DNA from: Psychroflexus salis
Lineage (GTDB): Bacteria > Bacteroidota > Bacteroidia > Flavobacteriales > Flavobacteriaceae
Assembly (NCBI RefSeq): GCF_014640175.1
Contig: NZ_BMGL01000011.1
Coordinates: forward strand, 60,097 to 124,096
Reading direction: 5' to 3'
Length of the DNA stretch: 64,000 bases
Shown here in pieces: positions 25,041 through 35,388 of the stretch (positions are counted from its first letter, which is position 1; every line of letters begins with the position of its first letter). The notes beneath the pieces are model-generated. The model saw nothing but the letters and a program-made list of their open reading frames with translations, made no database searches and had not been told where the DNA came from. A program made the position numbers and the translations under genes.

Positions 25041-26702
25041 TTAATTTCTAGTTCTACCTTTTTGGTTGGACTTAGATCCAACTTTAGACATTGCATTTCT
25101 AAATCCGATATAATCTGTCGCCATGTGTTGTGGGTAGTATCTTCTTTGAGCAGGATCTAACCAATATGCTCTATCTCTCCAAGATCCACCTTTCAATACA
25201 CGAACCTTATCATCAATAAGTGTTGATCGGTTATTACTCTCATCTTTTTTTCTAACCATTTTCCCTGTATTTGGGTCAACAGTAATTTCGTTTTCAGGAG
25301 AATTGTACATTTTATTATCTACAGCTGTACTTGTTTGGTCGAAATAAACAGAAGATGCTTTATCTCCATCACGATAATTTACATTATAGCTTTCGTCAAA
25401 TTGCGTACGCATGTAGGTTTCTTCTTCATCAATAGGTTGCTTTTGAATTTCACCAGGTAAATTAACAGCTACAATTTTAGCATTAGGTAAAGTATCATAA
25501 ACCACTTCAGAAGCATCTAAAACTTTAACAGTCCCATCATCTTTGATTACATTTTTGGTGTAAACATTTCCTCGATAGTAGTTAAAATCGTTAAACTCGT
25601 TGTCTACTATTGGTCTGTAAACGTCGGCTACCCATTCTGCTACGTTACCAGCCATGTCGTATAAGCCATAATCGTTAGGCTCAAAAGATTTAACCTCTTC
25701 AGTAATGTCGGCACCATCATCACTCCAGCCACCAATTCCGCCATAATCGCCAGAACCTTGCTTAAAGTTTGCTTTTTGGTCACCTAGTGATTTTCTGTTT
25801 TCAGATCGCGTGTAACGACCATCCCAAGGATATTTTTTTCGACCACGATACGAATTAAAATCACGAATTGATGTCTGACCTAAGGCAGCATATTCCCATT
25901 CAGCTTCGGTAGGTAATCTATAATCTGGTAATAACACACCATCTTTTTGTTGAACAAATTTGTTTCTTCGTTCTCCATTTTCATCTTCATAACCTTTATT
26001 GTCTGACTGGCGACCACCAAGTAATTTTTCTTCATCGCCTCCATAAACTTGTGTAGGTGTATTAATATAAGTTTCAGTGGTAAATACTGATGTTGCAGCA
26101 GATTCTAAACGACCAGTTTCGCTGGTATAACCTTCTTTTTCTAAACGTAATTCGTTTACACGATCTGTTCTCCACTTGCTAAATTCTACTGCTTGAACCC
26201 AATTTACACCTACCACAGGATATTTTCTGTAGGCGGGGTGTCTTAAATAATTGTTGGTCATGTTTTCATTGAAACCAAGCGGGTTTCTCCAAACTAAAGT
26301 GTCGGGTACAGCACCATAATAAATATTTCTAAAATTAGATTCTGTAGGTGGAAATGTCTTTTTTAACCAATCTAAATATTCTAAATACATTAAATTGGTT
26401 ACTTCATGCTCATCCATATAAAAGGATTGCACATGTTGTTGTGTAGGTGTGTTATTCCAGTCTTTCATCGGGTCGTCTTGAACTTTACCCATAGTAAAAG
26501 TACCACCTTCAACAAAAACCAAATTAGGACCAGGTTCTTGTTCGCGGTAATCGGTTTGGTATTCAACACCGCCGTCTCTTCCACTCAGATCCCAACCTGT
26601 GGCGCTAGAATACTTATCGTCGTTTTGAAAAAGCGAACAGCTTGTAACACTAACAACAACACTTAAAATAAGGAAAACTTTCCAGTAAGATTTGCACTTC
26701 AT
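25041..26702 (-). CDS. gldJ: Gliding motility/T9SS-associated lipoprotein GldJ
   Basis: A 553-residue outer-membrane lipoprotein. The lipobox SVTSC gives lipidated C22. The body (about 60-540) is an FGE-sulfatase/SUMF1 fold with VFVEGGTFTMG, DEHEVTN, RLPTEAEWEYAA, YDMAGNVAEWVADVY and KGGSWRDRAYWLDPAQRRYY. In Flavobacterium GldJ is required for gliding and for stability of the T9SS protein GldK. It is divergent from porU, which supports the assignment over the related GldK. The fold does not indicate formylglycine-generating activity here. Confidence 0.93.
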   Translation of the reverse strand: MKCKSYWKVFLILSVVVSVTSCSLFQNDDKYSSATGWDLSGRDGGVEYQTDYREQEPGPNLVFVEGGTFTMGKVQDDPMKDWNNTPTQQHVQSFYMDEHEVTNLMYLEYLDWLKKTFPPTESNFRNIYYGAVPDTLVWRNPLGFNENMTNNYLRHPAYRKYPVVGVNWVQAVEFSKWRTDRVNELRLEKEGYTSETGRLESAATSVFTTETYINTPTQVYGGDEEKLLGGRQSDNKGYEDENGERRNKFVQQKDGVLLPDYRLPTEAEWEYAALGQTSIRDFNSYRGRKKYPWDGRYTRSENRKSLGDQKANFKQGSGDYGGIGGWSDDGADITEEVKSFEPNDYGLYDMAGNVAEWVADVYRPIVDNEFNDFNYYRGNVYTKNVIKDDGTVKVLDASEVVYDTLPNAKIVAVNLPGEIQKQPIDEEETYMRTQFDESYNVNYRDGDKASSVYFDQTSTAVDNKMYNSPENEITVDPNTGKMVRKKDESNNRSTLIDDKVRVLKGGSWRDRAYWLDPAQRRYYPQHMATDYIGFRNAMSKVGSKSNQKGRTRN

Positions 26703-26875
26703 AATGATAATTTTATCCTAAAATAGGCTCGCAATATACTAATTAACGATGTAAAATCAAGTTTATTTTTATTAAATAGAGATTGCATTCATTTTTTAAA
26801 CAAAAAAAGTATTTTTGAAGCTAAATAATACTTGCTGTAAGTTTACGTTATGCAGTAGATGAAGTTATAAATTAC

Positions 26876-29800
26876 ATGAGAAAAATATTTTTTAATTTTT
26901 TAATATTCATTCCTTTTTTTTGTGCAGCACAAAAGCAACAGATTAATTTAGAGTGGGTTGATGCTGAAAATGTTTCGTCTAGTGCAGATGAGCCAATTCT
27001 GATTCCGAGTTTCGATGCAAAATATCGTTATTATGATATTAACCTTAAAAAGCTAAGGTATGTACGTAGTTTTGATGGAACTCAATATTACGAAATATCA
27101 AATCCTGTTTATGAAGATGTCAATACAAACTTATTAAACAATATTGATGTAAATACAAGTCAATTAGAATATAAGTTTGGCTTAGGTAAAGCACGCAACT
27201 CTTCAAAAACAGTCTTAGAACTTAATCCCTTTGTTAAGGTTAATAATAAAGTACAACGTTTAGTTAGTTTTACACTTGCAAAAACATCAACTAAGCCCAA
27301 ATTTTATCTACAACAAAAAAGCAACAACGATGTGCCTTCGGTTCAAAATTCAGTTCTTGCTTCTGGAAAGTGGAGAAAATTTTACGTTGAAGAATCAGGT
27401 ATACATCGTATCGATTTAAGCTTTTTGCGAGACTTGGGGTTTTCGAATGACGAAATCAGCCCCAACACGTTAAAGATTTACAGTCACGGTGGAAAAATGC
27501 TTCCCTTAATCAATGCAGATACACCTCCAGACTTTTTCGGTTTACCCGAAATCCCATTGCAACTCGATTTGAATAATCCTACTCAGTTAGCTAGTGGAGA
27601 TGCTATTTACTTTTATGCAGAAGCTACTGAAGGTCAATATTCACAAGAAAATGAAACCCATTTGAATTTATATGCAGATCGTGCTTACTATTATGTAACA
27701 TTTAACGGTGGAAATGGTAAGCGGATTACGCCAGCAGCAGAGCCAACAGCTCCAGCAATACAAAGTATTACTACCTTTAACGATTTGCAATATTATGAAG
27801 TTGACGAAAGCTCATTATCTTTAGTGGGAAGGCGTTGGTTTGGCGATCGATTTGATATTACAACACAACGTAATTATAGTTTTGAGTTTCCTAATTTAGT
27901 TACATCTGAACCTGTGCAACTTCGAATTTTATTGGGTGGTATAGCTGTAAATACCACATCTTTTTCGGTTGGTTTAAATGGTGAATTTTTAGGTAACGCT
28001 AGTGTCCTATCAACTGGACGCGATTTACCTTCGAGAGGAACCACCTTTAGTAGGGTTGTAGATGTAAATTCGAATTCGATCGAAATTGCTTTAACTTACA
28101 ATAAACAAGGAAATCCAGCGGCTCGTGGCTTTTTAGATTATATCCAGATACAGGCTGTTAGAGAATTAACGGCAACAAACCAACAGTTTAGCTTTCAAAA
28201 TAATCAAGTAGCTCAACAAATAGGTGTTGGTGAATATATATTAGGAAATGCGAGTCGAGTTGAACAAGTTTGGGATATTACCGATATACATAATGTGCAA
28301 GCTTACAACAATCAACAAGCTTCGAATACATTTTCATTTAAGGTTAATTTAGGCGAGCCTAGAAAATACCATACTTTTTTAACAACGGATGTGCTTAGGC
28401 CAAGGATTGATGCAAGCCAACGAAATGTTGTGAATCAAAACCTAAAAGGAAGTATTTTTAATAATTCTCAAGGTCAATTTGAAGATGTAGATTATGTGGT
28501 GATTACACACTCTAACTTCATTCCGCAAGCAAATCGCTTAGCTAATTTAAGAGCAAATAGCAGTTCGTTAACTACTCGGGTGGTTAGTTTACAGGAGATT
28601 TATAACGAGTTTAATTCTGGCAAACAAGACATCGCTGCTATACGTAACTTTATTCGGTATATGTATTACAATGCATCTTCGCCCGAAAATAGATTGAAGT
28701 TTGTCGCTATTATTGGCGATACTTCGGTAGATTATAAGGATAGACTTCAAGGAAATAACAATATTGTTCCTACTTTTCAAAGCTTAGGGAGTTTTGCAAC
28801 CACGGTAAGCTCTTTCATGTCGGACGATTTCTATACAATGATGGATCCAGATGAAGGAAGGATGATTTTTTCTAATGAATTAATGGATATTGCAGTAGGG
28901 AGAATTGTCGCCGATACGCCACAAATAGCCGACCAAATGATTGACAAAATTGAAGCTTACGAAAGTAGACCTTCTTATGCCAGCTGGCGAAATAACTTTT
29001 TATTGATTTCAGACGATGTAGATGTATCATGGGAGCACCAACAAATACAAGTACAACTAGATGATTTAGGCGATGAAATTTCTGCCAATAAACCAAATAT
29101 TAATGTAAAAAAAATTCATTCTGATGCTTTTCAGCAAATATCTTCTGCAGGTGGCGATCGTTATCCCGAAGTCAACAAAGCCATTACAGAAGAAATAGAA
29201 TTAGGTGTTTCAGTGGTAAACTATTTTGGTCATGGTGGTGTAGATGGCTTAGCACAAGAACGAATTGTTACTGTTGGTGATGTCCAGTCTTGGCGAAATC
29301 CATCGAGATATAATGTTTTTATAACGGTTACTTGCGATTTTACTAAATTTGATAATCCTTTGCGAGTAACTGCAGGTGAGTTGTGCTATCAAAACCCACA
29401 AGGTGGCCCAGTTTCATTAATTACCACTACACGAGCTATTGGTGTGGGAGACGGGGTTAGTTTCAATAATGTATTGGCACCCTTTTTATTCGATTACCAA
29501 AATACTGGAAATACAGTTGGCGAAGCTGTGCAGCAAACCAAAAATAATCTAGGCACAAATGGCAAGCGAATTGTTTTTTATATTGGCGATCCAGCTCTTA
29601 AATTACCTTATGGCGAACCAAGTATTCGTTTAACTTCGCTCAACGATCAAGCCTTTGGTCAAGCCAACGATACGCTTAAAGGTCTAAGTAAAAACAAAAT
29701 TTCAGGAGAAATTGTAGATGCAAGCGGAAACCGAATTACAACCTACAACGGAAATTTAACTACTACTATTTTCGATAAACGCATTGAGCGTTCTACGCTT

Positions 29801-30718
29801 GCTAATAATGGAACTACAAATGGAAGTGGTGAATTACTTGTTTTAGATTTTACAACCTTAGGGGAAACGCTTTTTAAAGGACAATCTACTGTAAGGGAAG
29901 GTATTTTTGATGTTGAATTTATTTTGCCAAAAGACACTCGTGTACCAGTTGATAATGGAAGAATAAGTATGTATGCCGTACGCGATAACATCTTAGAAGA
30001 TCAAGTTGGGTTTTCAAATGAAATTTTAGTGGGAGGAATTAACGAAAATGCCCCAGAAGATAACGACGGGCCGCTAATTCAATTGTCCATGAACGACGAA
30101 ACCTTTGTAGATGGTGGTATTACCAATAGCTCTCCATTTATTTTAGCCAATTTAGAAGATATGAGCGGAATTAATACCGCTGGTGGAATTGGTCATGATA
30201 TTGTAGCTATTTTAGATGAAAATGATGAAAACCCTGTGGTGTTAAATGAATATTATGAAGCCGAAGCAGATAATTTTACGCGTGGTAAGGTATATTATCA
30301 ATTGCGCGACTTAGAACCAGGTCCGCATGTGTTGCGTTTTAGAGCTTGGGATACTTACAATAATTCATCTTTAGCAGAAATCCATTTTACTGTTTCTAGC
30401 GAAGAAGAATTAAGTATTACGCGGGTATTGAACTATCCAAACCCATTTACTGACTATACTGAGTTTTGGTTTAACCACAATCGGCCGTTTGAACCCCTAG
30501 AAGTACAAGTGCAAGTTTTTACAGTAACCGGAAAAGTAGTTTGGTCTCAAAACCAAGTAATCAACACCGATGGATTTTTATCTAGAGATATTATTTGGAA
30601 CGGGAGAGACGATTTCGGCGATCGTATTGGGAAAGGGGTGTATGTGTATAAACTTACCGTCCGTTCAACATTAACCAATCAAAAATCAGAGAAATACGAA
30701 AAACTCGTTATTTTATAG
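26876..30718 (+). CDS. porU: Type IX secretion system sortase PorU
   Basis: A 1280-residue secreted C25 (gingipain-like) cysteine peptidase. A signal peptide occupies about residues 1-19 (IFFNFLIFIPFFCAAQ). The peptidase domain contains the catalytic pair H786 (NYFGHGG) and C820 (TVTCDFT). The C-terminus (about 1185-1280) is a T9SS CTD with YPNPF and WNGRDDFGDRIGKGVYVYKL. PorU cleaves the CTD of T9SS cargo at the cell surface and links it to an A-LPS anchor, working with PorV. It lies between gldJ (divergent) and porV. Confidence 0.95.
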   Translation: MRKIFFNFLIFIPFFCAAQKQQINLEWVDAENVSSSADEPILIPSFDAKYRYYDINLKKLRYVRSFDGTQYYEISNPVYEDVNTNLLNNIDVNTSQLEYKFGLGKARNSSKTVLELNPFVKVNNKVQRLVSFTLAKTSTKPKFYLQQKSNNDVPSVQNSVLASGKWRKFYVEESGIHRIDLSFLRDLGFSNDEISPNTLKIYSHGGKMLPLINADTPPDFFGLPEIPLQLDLNNPTQLASGDAIYFYAEATEGQYSQENETHLNLYADRAYYYVTFNGGNGKRITPAAEPTAPAIQSITTFNDLQYYEVDESSLSLVGRRWFGDRFDITTQRNYSFEFPNLVTSEPVQLRILLGGIAVNTTSFSVGLNGEFLGNASVLSTGRDLPSRGTTFSRVVDVNSNSIEIALTYNKQGNPAARGFLDYIQIQAVRELTATNQQFSFQNNQVAQQIGVGEYILGNASRVEQVWDITDIHNVQAYNNQQASNTFSFKVNLGEPRKYHTFLTTDVLRPRIDASQRNVVNQNLKGSIFNNSQGQFEDVDYVVITHSNFIPQANRLANLRANSSSLTTRVVSLQEIYNEFNSGKQDIAAIRNFIRYMYYNASSPENRLKFVAIIGDTSVDYKDRLQGNNNIVPTFQSLGSFATTVSSFMSDDFYTMMDPDEGRMIFSNELMDIAVGRIVADTPQIADQMIDKIEAYESRPSYASWRNNFLLISDDVDVSWEHQQIQVQLDDLGDEISANKPNINVKKIHSDAFQQISSAGGDRYPEVNKAITEEIELGVSVVNYFGHGGVDGLAQERIVTVGDVQSWRNPSRYNVFITVTCDFTKFDNPLRVTAGELCYQNPQGGPVSLITTTRAIGVGDGVSFNNVLAPFLFDYQNTGNTVGEAVQQTKNNLGTNGKRIVFYIGDPALKLPYGEPSIRLTSLNDQAFGQANDTLKGLSKNKISGEIVDASGNRITTYNGNLTTTIFDKRIERSTLANNGTTNGSGELLVLDFTTLGETLFKGQSTVREGIFDVEFILPKDTRVPVDNGRISMYAVRDNILEDQVGFSNEILVGGINENAPEDNDGPLIQLSMNDETFVDGGITNSSPFILANLEDMSGINTAGGIGHDIVAILDENDENPVVLNEYYEAEADNFTRGKVYYQLRDLEPGPHVLRFRAWDTYNNSSLAEIHFTVSSEEELSITRVLNYPNPFTDYTEFWFNHNRPFEPLEVQVQVFTVTGKVVWSQNQVINTDGFLSRDIIWNGRDDFGDRIGKGVYVYKLTVRSTLTNQKSEKYEKLVIL

Positions 30719-30732
30719 TTTATAATAAAACC

Positions 30733-30740
30733 TATATTTG
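30733..30740 (+). promoter_or_regulatory. Possible -7 element for porV
   Basis: TATATTTG matches TAnnTTTG 18 bases before the porV ATG; no -33 TTTG is apparent, so porV may have its own weak promoter in addition to read-through from porU. Confidence 0.35.
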
Positions 30741-30758
30741 CAAACATTTAAAGAATTT

Positions 30759-31922
30759 ATGAAAAAGTATTTTTTACCCCTTATTGCTTGTTTTTTAGTA
30801 GTACAAACTGGATTTAGTCAAACAGAGCCTGTTCGGCCAATTTCAACTGCAGTTCCATTTTTAGGTATCCCGGCAGATGCTCGCTCTTCAGCTATGGCAG
30901 ACCAAGGTATCGCCACGCCTGTAGATGCGTTTTCACAGCAGTGGAATCCAGCTAAATTTGCCTTTTCTGAAGTTAAACAAGGGATAGGCTTTGGTTATAC
31001 CCCGTATTTACGTGAATTAGTAGACGATATCAATTTAGGGACCTTAACTTACTTTAATCGTATTAATGAACGTAGCTCATTTTCTGGTAGCCTGCGCTAT
31101 TTTGGATTAGGAGGTGTCGAGTTAAGACAAACTGCAGAACAAGTTGGAAGAGATGTAGAACCTAACGAACTTGCTGTAGATGTAAGTTATGCACTGCGTT
31201 TGAGCGAAAACTTTTCTATGGCAGTTACAGGTCGTTATTTACGTTCAGATTTAAGAATACCAAGTGGTATACAAGATGCTTCTGCAGCCAATAGTTTTGC
31301 TGCGGATTTACACGCTTTTTACCGTGGACCCGTAAAGGCTTATAAGGATTTTGATGGGCGATGGAGAGTAGGAGCTGCCATTACCAATATAGGTCCAAAA
31401 ATTAGTTATGATAATGAGTTTGATAATTTTATTCCAACTACTTTTAAAATTGGTGGAGGTTTCGATTTTATCTTAGATGCTTCAAATAGAATAGGTGTTT
31501 ATGTGGAAGCAAATAAGCTTTTAGTGCCCACACCACCAGAAATTCCAGAAGATGCTACAAATGAAGAACGCCAAGCATTAGCTGAAGAATACCGTAATCA
31601 AAGTCAGTTTGGAGCAATTTTTTCTTCTTGGAATGATGCACCCGATGGTCTTTCAGAAGAATTTAAAGAAATAATTTGGTCACTCGGAGCAGAATATTGG
31701 TATGAAGATAGTTTTGCTATCCGTGCAGGTTATTTTTATGAAGCCCCCGAAAAAGGCTTTCGCCAATACGCAACATTTGGTTTCGGTTTTAAGTATTCTT
31801 CTGTAATAATCGATGCTTCTTATCTGTTCTCTACAGCACAAGGCGTTACAAATCCATTAGAAGGAACACTTCGTTTCTCACTCTCATTTAATATTGGAGA
31901 TAAAGCATATGTAGAATTTTAA
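30759..31922 (+). CDS. porV: Type IX secretion system outer-membrane protein PorV
   Basis: The ATG at 30759 gives a clear signal peptide (KYFLPLIACFLVVQTGFSQ); a TTG 21 bases upstream is unlikely. The 387-residue FadL-like beta-barrel contains the PorV hallmark FLGIPADARSSAMADQGIAT followed by QQWNPAKFA. PorV is the shuttle that carries T9SS cargo from the translocon to PorU. It starts 41 bases after porU and is followed by cdd after 7 bases. Confidence 0.95.
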   Translation: MKKYFLPLIACFLVVQTGFSQTEPVRPISTAVPFLGIPADARSSAMADQGIATPVDAFSQQWNPAKFAFSEVKQGIGFGYTPYLRELVDDINLGTLTYFNRINERSSFSGSLRYFGLGGVELRQTAEQVGRDVEPNELAVDVSYALRLSENFSMAVTGRYLRSDLRIPSGIQDASAANSFAADLHAFYRGPVKAYKDFDGRWRVGAAITNIGPKISYDNEFDNFIPTTFKIGGGFDFILDASNRIGVYVEANKLLVPTPPEIPEDATNEERQALAEEYRNQSQFGAIFSSWNDAPDGLSEEFKEIIWSLGAEYWYEDSFAIRAGYFYEAPEKGFRQYATFGFGFKYSSVIIDASYLFSTAQGVTNPLEGTLRFSLSFNIGDKAYVEF

Positions 31923-31929
31923 TTTCAGC

Positions 31930-32412
31930 ATGATAAAAAAGCAAATTACTACAGAAATAGAAGTTTATGAAAAGGAAAGTGAGCTTCCTAAACACATTCA
32001 GCAATTAATGCTAAAAGCAAAAGAAGTTCGCTTAAATGCATATGCGCCTTACTCAAAATTTTTAGTAGGTGCAGCAATTTTGTTAGATAATGGAGAAGTA
32101 GTTACGGGTAGCAATCAAGAAAACTCTTCGTATCCATCTGGTTTATGTGCAGAAAGAACAGCTATTTATGCTGCTGGAGCAAATTATCCGAATCAAAAAA
32201 TATTACAAATTGCAATTGCTGCTGGACCTAAGGAAAGAGAAAACATTAATCCTGTGCCACCATGCGGTGCATGTAGACAAGCCATTGCCGAATACGAACA
32301 AAAGCAAGAGCAAGCCATAGAAGTTTATTTTATGGGAAAAACAGGTAAGGTTTGCAGAGTTGCTTCACTATTAAGTCTATTACCTTTGGCTTTCGATAGG
32401 CATTTTTTATAA
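31930..32412 (+). CDS. cdd: Cytidine deaminase
   Basis: A 160-residue zinc enzyme converting cytidine/deoxycytidine to uridine forms in pyrimidine salvage. Zinc ligands and catalytic glutamate are in C73-A-E75 and PCGACRQ (C112, C115). The CAE form marks the tetrameric class. It is 7 bases behind porV, a conserved flavobacterial neighbour with no obvious functional tie. Confidence 0.95.
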   Translation: MIKKQITTEIEVYEKESELPKHIQQLMLKAKEVRLNAYAPYSKFLVGAAILLDNGEVVTGSNQENSSYPSGLCAERTAIYAAGANYPNQKILQIAIAAGPKERENINPVPPCGACRQAIAEYEQKQEQAIEVYFMGKTGKVCRVASLLSLLPLAFDRHFL

Positions 32413-32492
32413 TTTCAAATTAACTACAACGGTTTCGTAATTCTTCTAGCCATTATAAATCTTAAAGTGTTTTCAAATCCTATTTATTATAT

Positions 32493-32500
32493 TACTTTTG
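32493..32500 (+). promoter_or_regulatory. Candidate -7 element of the pdhA-pdhC operon
   Basis: TACTTTTG matches TAnnTTTG 80 bases before the pdhA start; the -33 TTTG is not clear. Confidence 0.4.
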
Positions 32501-32580
32501 TAATTCTGTTTTTTTTAAACTAATAATCATAGTTTATTATACTAAAAGCAGTTAGACGTAAAAGCAAAAATAATTGTGAG

Positions 32581-33579
32581 ATGAAGAAAATCACCAAAGA
32601 GACTTACCTAAATTGGTACGAAGAAATGTCCTTCTGGCGCAAATTTGAGGATAAACTTGCTCAAGTTTACATTCAACAAAAAGTAAGAGGATTCCTGCAC
32701 TTGTATAACGGACAAGAAGCAATCTTAGCAGGATCTTTACATGCAATGGATTTAACTAAAGACCGTATGATAACGGCCTACCGTAACCACGTTCAGCCTA
32801 TTGGGATGGGTGTAGATCCAAAACGTGTTATGGCAGAATTGTACGGAAAAGGCACAGGAACATCGCAAGGTTTGGGTGGTTCTATGCATATTTTTTCAAA
32901 AGAACATCGTTTTTATGGTGGTCATGGTATTGTTGGTGGCCAAATTCCTTTAGGGGCGGGTCTTGCTTTTGCAGACAAATACTTTAAACGCGATAGTGTA
33001 ACTTTATGTTTTTTTGGCGATGGTGCCGCAAGACAAGGGTCTTTACACGAAACATTTAATATGGCTGTAAATTGGAATTTGCCAGTTGTTTTTTGTGTTG
33101 AGAATAATGGTTACGCCATGGGAACTTCTGTTAAAAGAACTGCAAGCCACGAAGATATTTGGAAGCTTGGCCTTGGATACGAAATGCCATGTGGTCCAGT
33201 TGATGCAATGAATCCTGTAAAGGTAGCAGAAGCAATGGATGAAGCAATCGATAGAGCCCGTTCTGGGAAAGGTCCAACTTTCTTAGACTTAAAAACCTAT
33301 CGTTACCGAGGACACTCCATGAGTGATGCTCAAAAATATAGAACAAAAGACGAAGTAGAAGAATACCAAAAAATAGATCCTATTACTCAAGTGAAGGAGA
33401 TTATTTTAGATAAAAAATACGCTGATGAAGATGAATTGAAAAAAATCGACAAAAGCGTAAAAGATCGCGTAAAAGAATGCGAAAAATTTGCAGACGAATC
33501 TGATTATCCAGATAAAAATGTAATGTATGACGTTGTTTACGAACAAGAAGATTATCCTTTTATTCCACACAAATTATAA
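32581..33579 (+). CDS. pdhA: Pyruvate dehydrogenase E1 component, alpha subunit
   Basis: A 332-residue subunit of the thiamine-diphosphate enzyme that decarboxylates pyruvate and acetylates the lipoyl arm of E2. The ThDP motif runs from GDG (146-148) to NN (175-176). The phosphorylation-loop region YRYRGHSMSD is present. The E1-beta gene is not adjacent; pdhC (E2) follows after 9 bases, so pdhB must be elsewhere, an arrangement seen in other Flavobacteria. Confidence 0.95.
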   Translation: MKKITKETYLNWYEEMSFWRKFEDKLAQVYIQQKVRGFLHLYNGQEAILAGSLHAMDLTKDRMITAYRNHVQPIGMGVDPKRVMAELYGKGTGTSQGLGGSMHIFSKEHRFYGGHGIVGGQIPLGAGLAFADKYFKRDSVTLCFFGDGAARQGSLHETFNMAVNWNLPVVFCVENNGYAMGTSVKRTASHEDIWKLGLGYEMPCGPVDAMNPVKVAEAMDEAIDRARSGKGPTFLDLKTYRYRGHSMSDAQKYRTKDEVEEYQKIDPITQVKEIILDKKYADEDELKKIDKSVKDRVKECEKFADESDYPDKNVMYDVVYEQEDYPFIPHKL

Positions 33580-33588
33580 TATTTTATT

Positions 33589-35265
33589 ATGGCTGAAGTA
33601 GTAAATATGCCAAGACTTAGTGATACCATGGAAGAAGGAGTGGTGGCTAAGTGGCTAAAACAAAAAGGAGATAAAGTTGAAGAAGGCGATATTTTAGCTG
33701 AAATCGAAACTGATAAGGCAACTATGGAATTCGAGTCTTTCCACGATGGAGTTCTTTTGCATATTGGTATAGAAGAAGGTGAAGGTGCTCCGGTAGATTC
33801 TCTTTTAGCCATTATTGGTGAAGAAGGAGAAGATGTTAGCGATTTAATTGAAAAATCTAAATCTGGAGAAAATACTGAAGAGAGTAAAAAAGATGAAGCT
33901 AAAGAAGACTCATCAACTAAAGAAGATTCATCAACAGAAGCTGAAAACGAAAGTCAAGATGCAGAAGGAATTCCAGATAACGTAGAAGTGGTAACTATGC
34001 CTAGGCTAAGCGATACCATGGAAGAAGGTACCGTTGCAACTTGGTTGAAAAAAGTAGGCGATGAAGTTGAAGAAGGCGATATTTTAGCTGAAATCGAAAC
34101 CGATAAAGCAACTATGGAATTCGAGTCGTTTTATAGCGGCGAATTACTTCATATAGGTATCGATGAAGGCGAATCTGCTCCAGTTGACGATGTATTAGCT
34201 ATAATTGGACCTAGTGGTACAGATGTTGAAGCTATTTTAAAATCGGTTAAATCAGGTGGAAAAAGCAATAAAAAATCTGATCAAAAAGCTAGTGAAAATG
34301 CTTCATTTAGCCAAGAATCAGAAAATCAGTCAGAAGAAAATACTACTGAAACAAACGATGGAGAACGAATATTTGCTTCACCATTAGCTAAGAAAATTGC
34401 CGAAGAAAAAGGCTATAAACTTTCAGATATTAAAGGTTCAGGCGAAAATGGTCGCATTGTTAAGAAAGACGTAGAAAGTTTTACATCAAAGACAGATGCT
34501 CCAAAAGCTAGTGAAGCAAAATCTGAAGATAAAACACAAGCAAAAGAAGAAAAGCCAGTTGAAACTTACGTTCCAGCGGGCGAAGAATCTTTTGAAGAAG
34601 TGAAGAATTCACAAATGCGTAAAACCATTGCTAAGCGTTTATTAGAATCTAAAAATGCGGCTCCACACTACTATTTAAATATAGAAGTGAACATGGATAA
34701 TGCAATGGCATCTAGAAAGCAAATTAACGAAATGCCCGATACCAAAGTTTCGTTTAACGATTTAGTCATTAAAGCTTCGGCTATGGCTTTGCGAAAGCAT
34801 CCACAAGTGAACACACAATGGAAAGAAGATGTTATGCGTTATGCAAAGCATATTCATATTGGTGTAGCTGTTGCTGTAGATGAAGGTTTAGTAGTTCCTG
34901 TATTGGAATTTGCAGACCAACAAACGCTTAGTCAAATAGGAAATAATGTAAAAAGTTTAGCAGGTAAAGCCAGAAATAAAAAATTGCAACCCCAAGAAAT
35001 GGAAGGCAGTACTTTTACCGTTTCTAACTTAGGCATGTTTGGTATTACTGAATTTACAAGTATTATTAACCAGCCTAATTCTTGTATTCTATCGGTTGGG
35101 GCCATTGTAGAAAAGCCAGTGGTTAAAAATGGAGAAATTGTGGTAGGCAACACCATGAAACTAACTTTAGCTTGCGACCATCGAACTGTAGATGGTGCAA
35201 CTGGAGCAAAGTTTTTACAAACTTTAAAAACCTATTTAGAAAATCCAGTTACCATGCTCGCGTAA
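33589..35265 (+). CDS. pdhC: Dihydrolipoamide acetyltransferase, E2 of pyruvate dehydrogenase
   Basis: A 558-residue E2. Two lipoyl domains (1-80 and 133-210) each carry ETDKATMEFES with lipoylated K43 and K173; charged Ser/Glu linkers separate the domains. The peripheral subunit-binding domain is at about 261-297 (FASPLAKKIAEEKGYKLSDI). The acetyltransferase core ends with the active-site DHRTVDG (H531). The two lipoyl domains are very similar at DNA level too, pointing to recent duplication or gene conversion. A terminator follows. Confidence 0.96.
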   Translation: MAEVVNMPRLSDTMEEGVVAKWLKQKGDKVEEGDILAEIETDKATMEFESFHDGVLLHIGIEEGEGAPVDSLLAIIGEEGEDVSDLIEKSKSGENTEESKKDEAKEDSSTKEDSSTEAENESQDAEGIPDNVEVVTMPRLSDTMEEGTVATWLKKVGDEVEEGDILAEIETDKATMEFESFYSGELLHIGIDEGESAPVDDVLAIIGPSGTDVEAILKSVKSGGKSNKKSDQKASENASFSQESENQSEENTTETNDGERIFASPLAKKIAEEKGYKLSDIKGSGENGRIVKKDVESFTSKTDAPKASEAKSEDKTQAKEEKPVETYVPAGEESFEEVKNSQMRKTIAKRLLESKNAAPHYYLNIEVNMDNAMASRKQINEMPDTKVSFNDLVIKASAMALRKHPQVNTQWKEDVMRYAKHIHIGVAVAVDEGLVVPVLEFADQQTLSQIGNNVKSLAGKARNKKLQPQEMEGSTFTVSNLGMFGITEFTSIINQPNSCILSVGAIVEKPVVKNGEIVVGNTMKLTLACDHRTVDGATGAKFLQTLKTYLENPVTMLA

Positions 35266-35286
35266 CTTAAAATAAATGTATACTAC

Positions 35287-35318
35287 AAAACCTACTCTTT
35301 ATAATGAGTAGGTTTTTT
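35287..35318 (+). terminator. Terminator of pdhA-pdhC
   Basis: AAAACCTACTC and GAGTAGGTTTT arms with an 8-base loop and T6, 22 bases after pdhC. Confidence 0.9.
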
Positions 35319-35388
35319 GTTTATTATAAGAAACAAAATCCATTTTAAAGACATATTTTTTCTATTTTTAAAAATTCAAAAAAAATAA

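Noticed and set aside
25041..26702. Formylglycine-generating enzyme
   Set aside because: It has the fold but is a lipoprotein next to porU with GldJ features.
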